Assembly: GCA_964541895.1 (NCBI GenBank)
Contig: CAZISM010000007.1
Coordinates: 1-64,000, forward strand
Origin: CAZISM01 sp964541895
Lineage (GTDB): Bacteria > Zhuqueibacterota > Zhuqueibacteria > Residuimicrobiales > Residuimicrobiaceae
Direction of reading: 5' to 3'
DNA: 64,000 nucleotides
Below are positions 63,114 to 64,000 of this stretch, in pieces. Position 1 is the first letter of the stretch. Each line of letters starts with the position of its first letter. The position numbers were made by a program, and so were the translations under genes. The notes under the pieces are model-generated. The model saw only the letters and a list, made by a program, of their open reading frames with translations. It did not search any database and was not told where the DNA came from.

Positions 63114-64000
63114 TGAAAATTCATGAATACCAGGCCAAGGAGCTATTGGGCCGACACGGCGTTGCCATTCAAAAAGGGCGCATCGCCTTTTCCGCTGCGG
63201 ACGTAAAACAGATCGTTGATGAATTGCAGCTGCAGCAGATCGTGCTCAAGGCGCAGATCCATGCAGGCGGACGCGGCAAAGCCGGCGGCATCAAAATGGC
63301 CAAGGGTGCGGCAGAGGCGTTTTCGTTGGCGGAAAAAATGTTCGGCATGAAGCTGGTGACGCCGCAAACCGGTGCTGAGGGTCGCATCGTTAAACGCATC
63401 CTGGTCACAGAAGCCGCTGACATAAAAAAAGAGCTGTATGCCGGCCTTATTCTGGACCGGGCCAAATCGGAACTGGTGTTCATGATCAGCACCGAAGGCG
63501 GTGTTGAAATTGAAAAAGTTGCGGAAGAACATCCGGAAAAAATCGTCAAGGAATATATCGACCGGGCGGTCGGTTTGCAGCCGTTTCAAACCCGCCGCAT
63601 GGCCTTTGCGCTGGGGCTGGAAGGCGGACTGCAAAAAGAGGCTGCTAAAATGTTCAAGGCCATGTATGAGGCCTATATCGCTGACGACGCCACCCTGGTG
63701 GAGATCAATCCGTTGGTTGTGACCGGCGACGATCATCTGCTGGCGCTGGACGTCAAGGTCAATATCGACGACAACGCCCTCTATCGCCATCCGGATATCG
63801 CCGCTATGCGCGACCTGGATGAAGAAGCACCGTTGGAGGTGGAGGCTTCCAAATATCATCTCAATTACATCAAGCTGGACGGCAATGTCGGTTGTATGGT
63901 CAATGGCGCCGGTCTGGCCATGGCCACTATGGATATCATCAAGCTCGCCGGCGCCGAGCCGGCCAATTTCCTCGACGTGGGCGGCGGTGCGTCCGTTGAG
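63114..64000 (+). CDS. sucC: Succinyl-CoA ligase (ADP-forming) beta subunit, 3' end outside window
   Basis: The first 295 residues of SucC. It begins MKIHEYQAKELLGRHGV with GGGAGG upstream, followed by the ATP-grasp segments IVLKAQIHAGGRGKAGG, then ATLVEINPLVVTGDD for Mg-ATP binding, and GNVGCMVNGAGLAMATMD before the window ends at the CoA-ligase domain. The enzyme makes ATP from succinyl-CoA in the citric acid cycle together with SucD, which should follow downstream beyond 64000. The gene is intact as far as visible. The reading frame reaches the window end with no stop, as expected. Confidence 0.97.

Noticed and set aside
1..64000. CRISPR arrays, rRNA or tRNA genes
   Set aside because: No regularly spaced repeat-spacer pattern and no tRNA-like or rRNA-like stretch was recognised by eye; a tRNA scan would settle this.

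Overview
The window looks like part of a metagenome-assembled genome from an uncultured Gram-negative bacterium of the FCB superphylum, probably near the Calditrichota/KSB1 side rather than a classical Bacteroidetes. The evidence is a TonB-dependent receptor with an N-terminal carboxypeptidase-regulatory-like domain, a PorV/PorQ-type outer-membrane protein, a large secreted protein with a type IX secretion-like C-terminal domain, a Reg_prop/Y_Y_Y sensor kinase, and many Tat-signal enzymes typical of polysaccharide degraders. Two 100-N scaffold gaps (5387-5486 and 20099-20198) mark it as an assembly. The first gap is flanked by an identical 55-base sequence and is probably false. No rRNA, tRNA or CRISPR array was seen. 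Taxonomy is inference.

Layout. 1-2787: tail of a GH33 sialidase, then a Tat-exported Gfo/Idh/MocA oxidoreductase translationally coupled to a lipoprotein sugar isomerase/epimerase-like TIM barrel. 2788-5519: a small mobile/defence patch with a HepT-MntA toxin-antitoxin pair, a beta-barrel protein, a REP-associated tyrosine transposase (RAYT) broken by one in-frame stop, and palindromic REP elements around it. 5520-13872: an M16 peptidase, a secreted TIM-barrel-like protein of unknown family, a second REP cluster, a GH37 trehalase-like enzyme, a membrane-anchored peptidoglycan-binding protein and a deoxyhypusine-synthase-like protein. 13969-20098: the AddB-like and AddA-like helicase-nuclease pair. 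20199-36635: a glycan-degradation region with a SUMF1-PL11 fusion, an MFS-HEAT fusion divergent from uronate isomerase, two small exported proteins, an APC permease, a CE7 esterase, an S1 sulfatase, an exported FAD oxidoreductase, a GH109-like enzyme and a UroD-family protein. 36759-47922: a minus-strand triad (TonB receptor, T9SS-like secreted protein, PorV-like protein) divergent from a two-component system. 48305-64000: LPP20/DUF4384 protein, D-aminoacylase-like lipoprotein, LemA and DUF2207 pair, an ABC exporter with an unexplained N-terminal domain, a PLP decarboxylase, a cytoplasmic Gfo/Idh/MocA protein, a GH2 enzyme with an inserted LamG domain, a nitroreductase and the start of sucC.

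How the genes may work together. PL11-like lyase, CE7 deacetylase, sulfatase, GH109-like enzyme, GH2 galactosidase and sialidase would open an acetylated, uronate-containing and possibly sulfated glycan outside the cytoplasm. Uronate isomerase would feed the released uronate into central metabolism. Several exported oxidoreductases (Gfo/Idh/MocA and FAD types) beside isomerase-like TIM barrels suggest an oxidative route of glycoside cleavage as well as ordinary hydrolysis. The divergent sensor kinase and response regulator at 44443-47922 are the best candidates to control the TonB receptor operon. The most unusual items are the ABC exporter with a possible ADP-ribosyltransferase-like N-terminal domain, the SUMF1-PL11 and MFS-HEAT fusions, the REP/RAYT island, and the receptor triad with its own divergent regulator.
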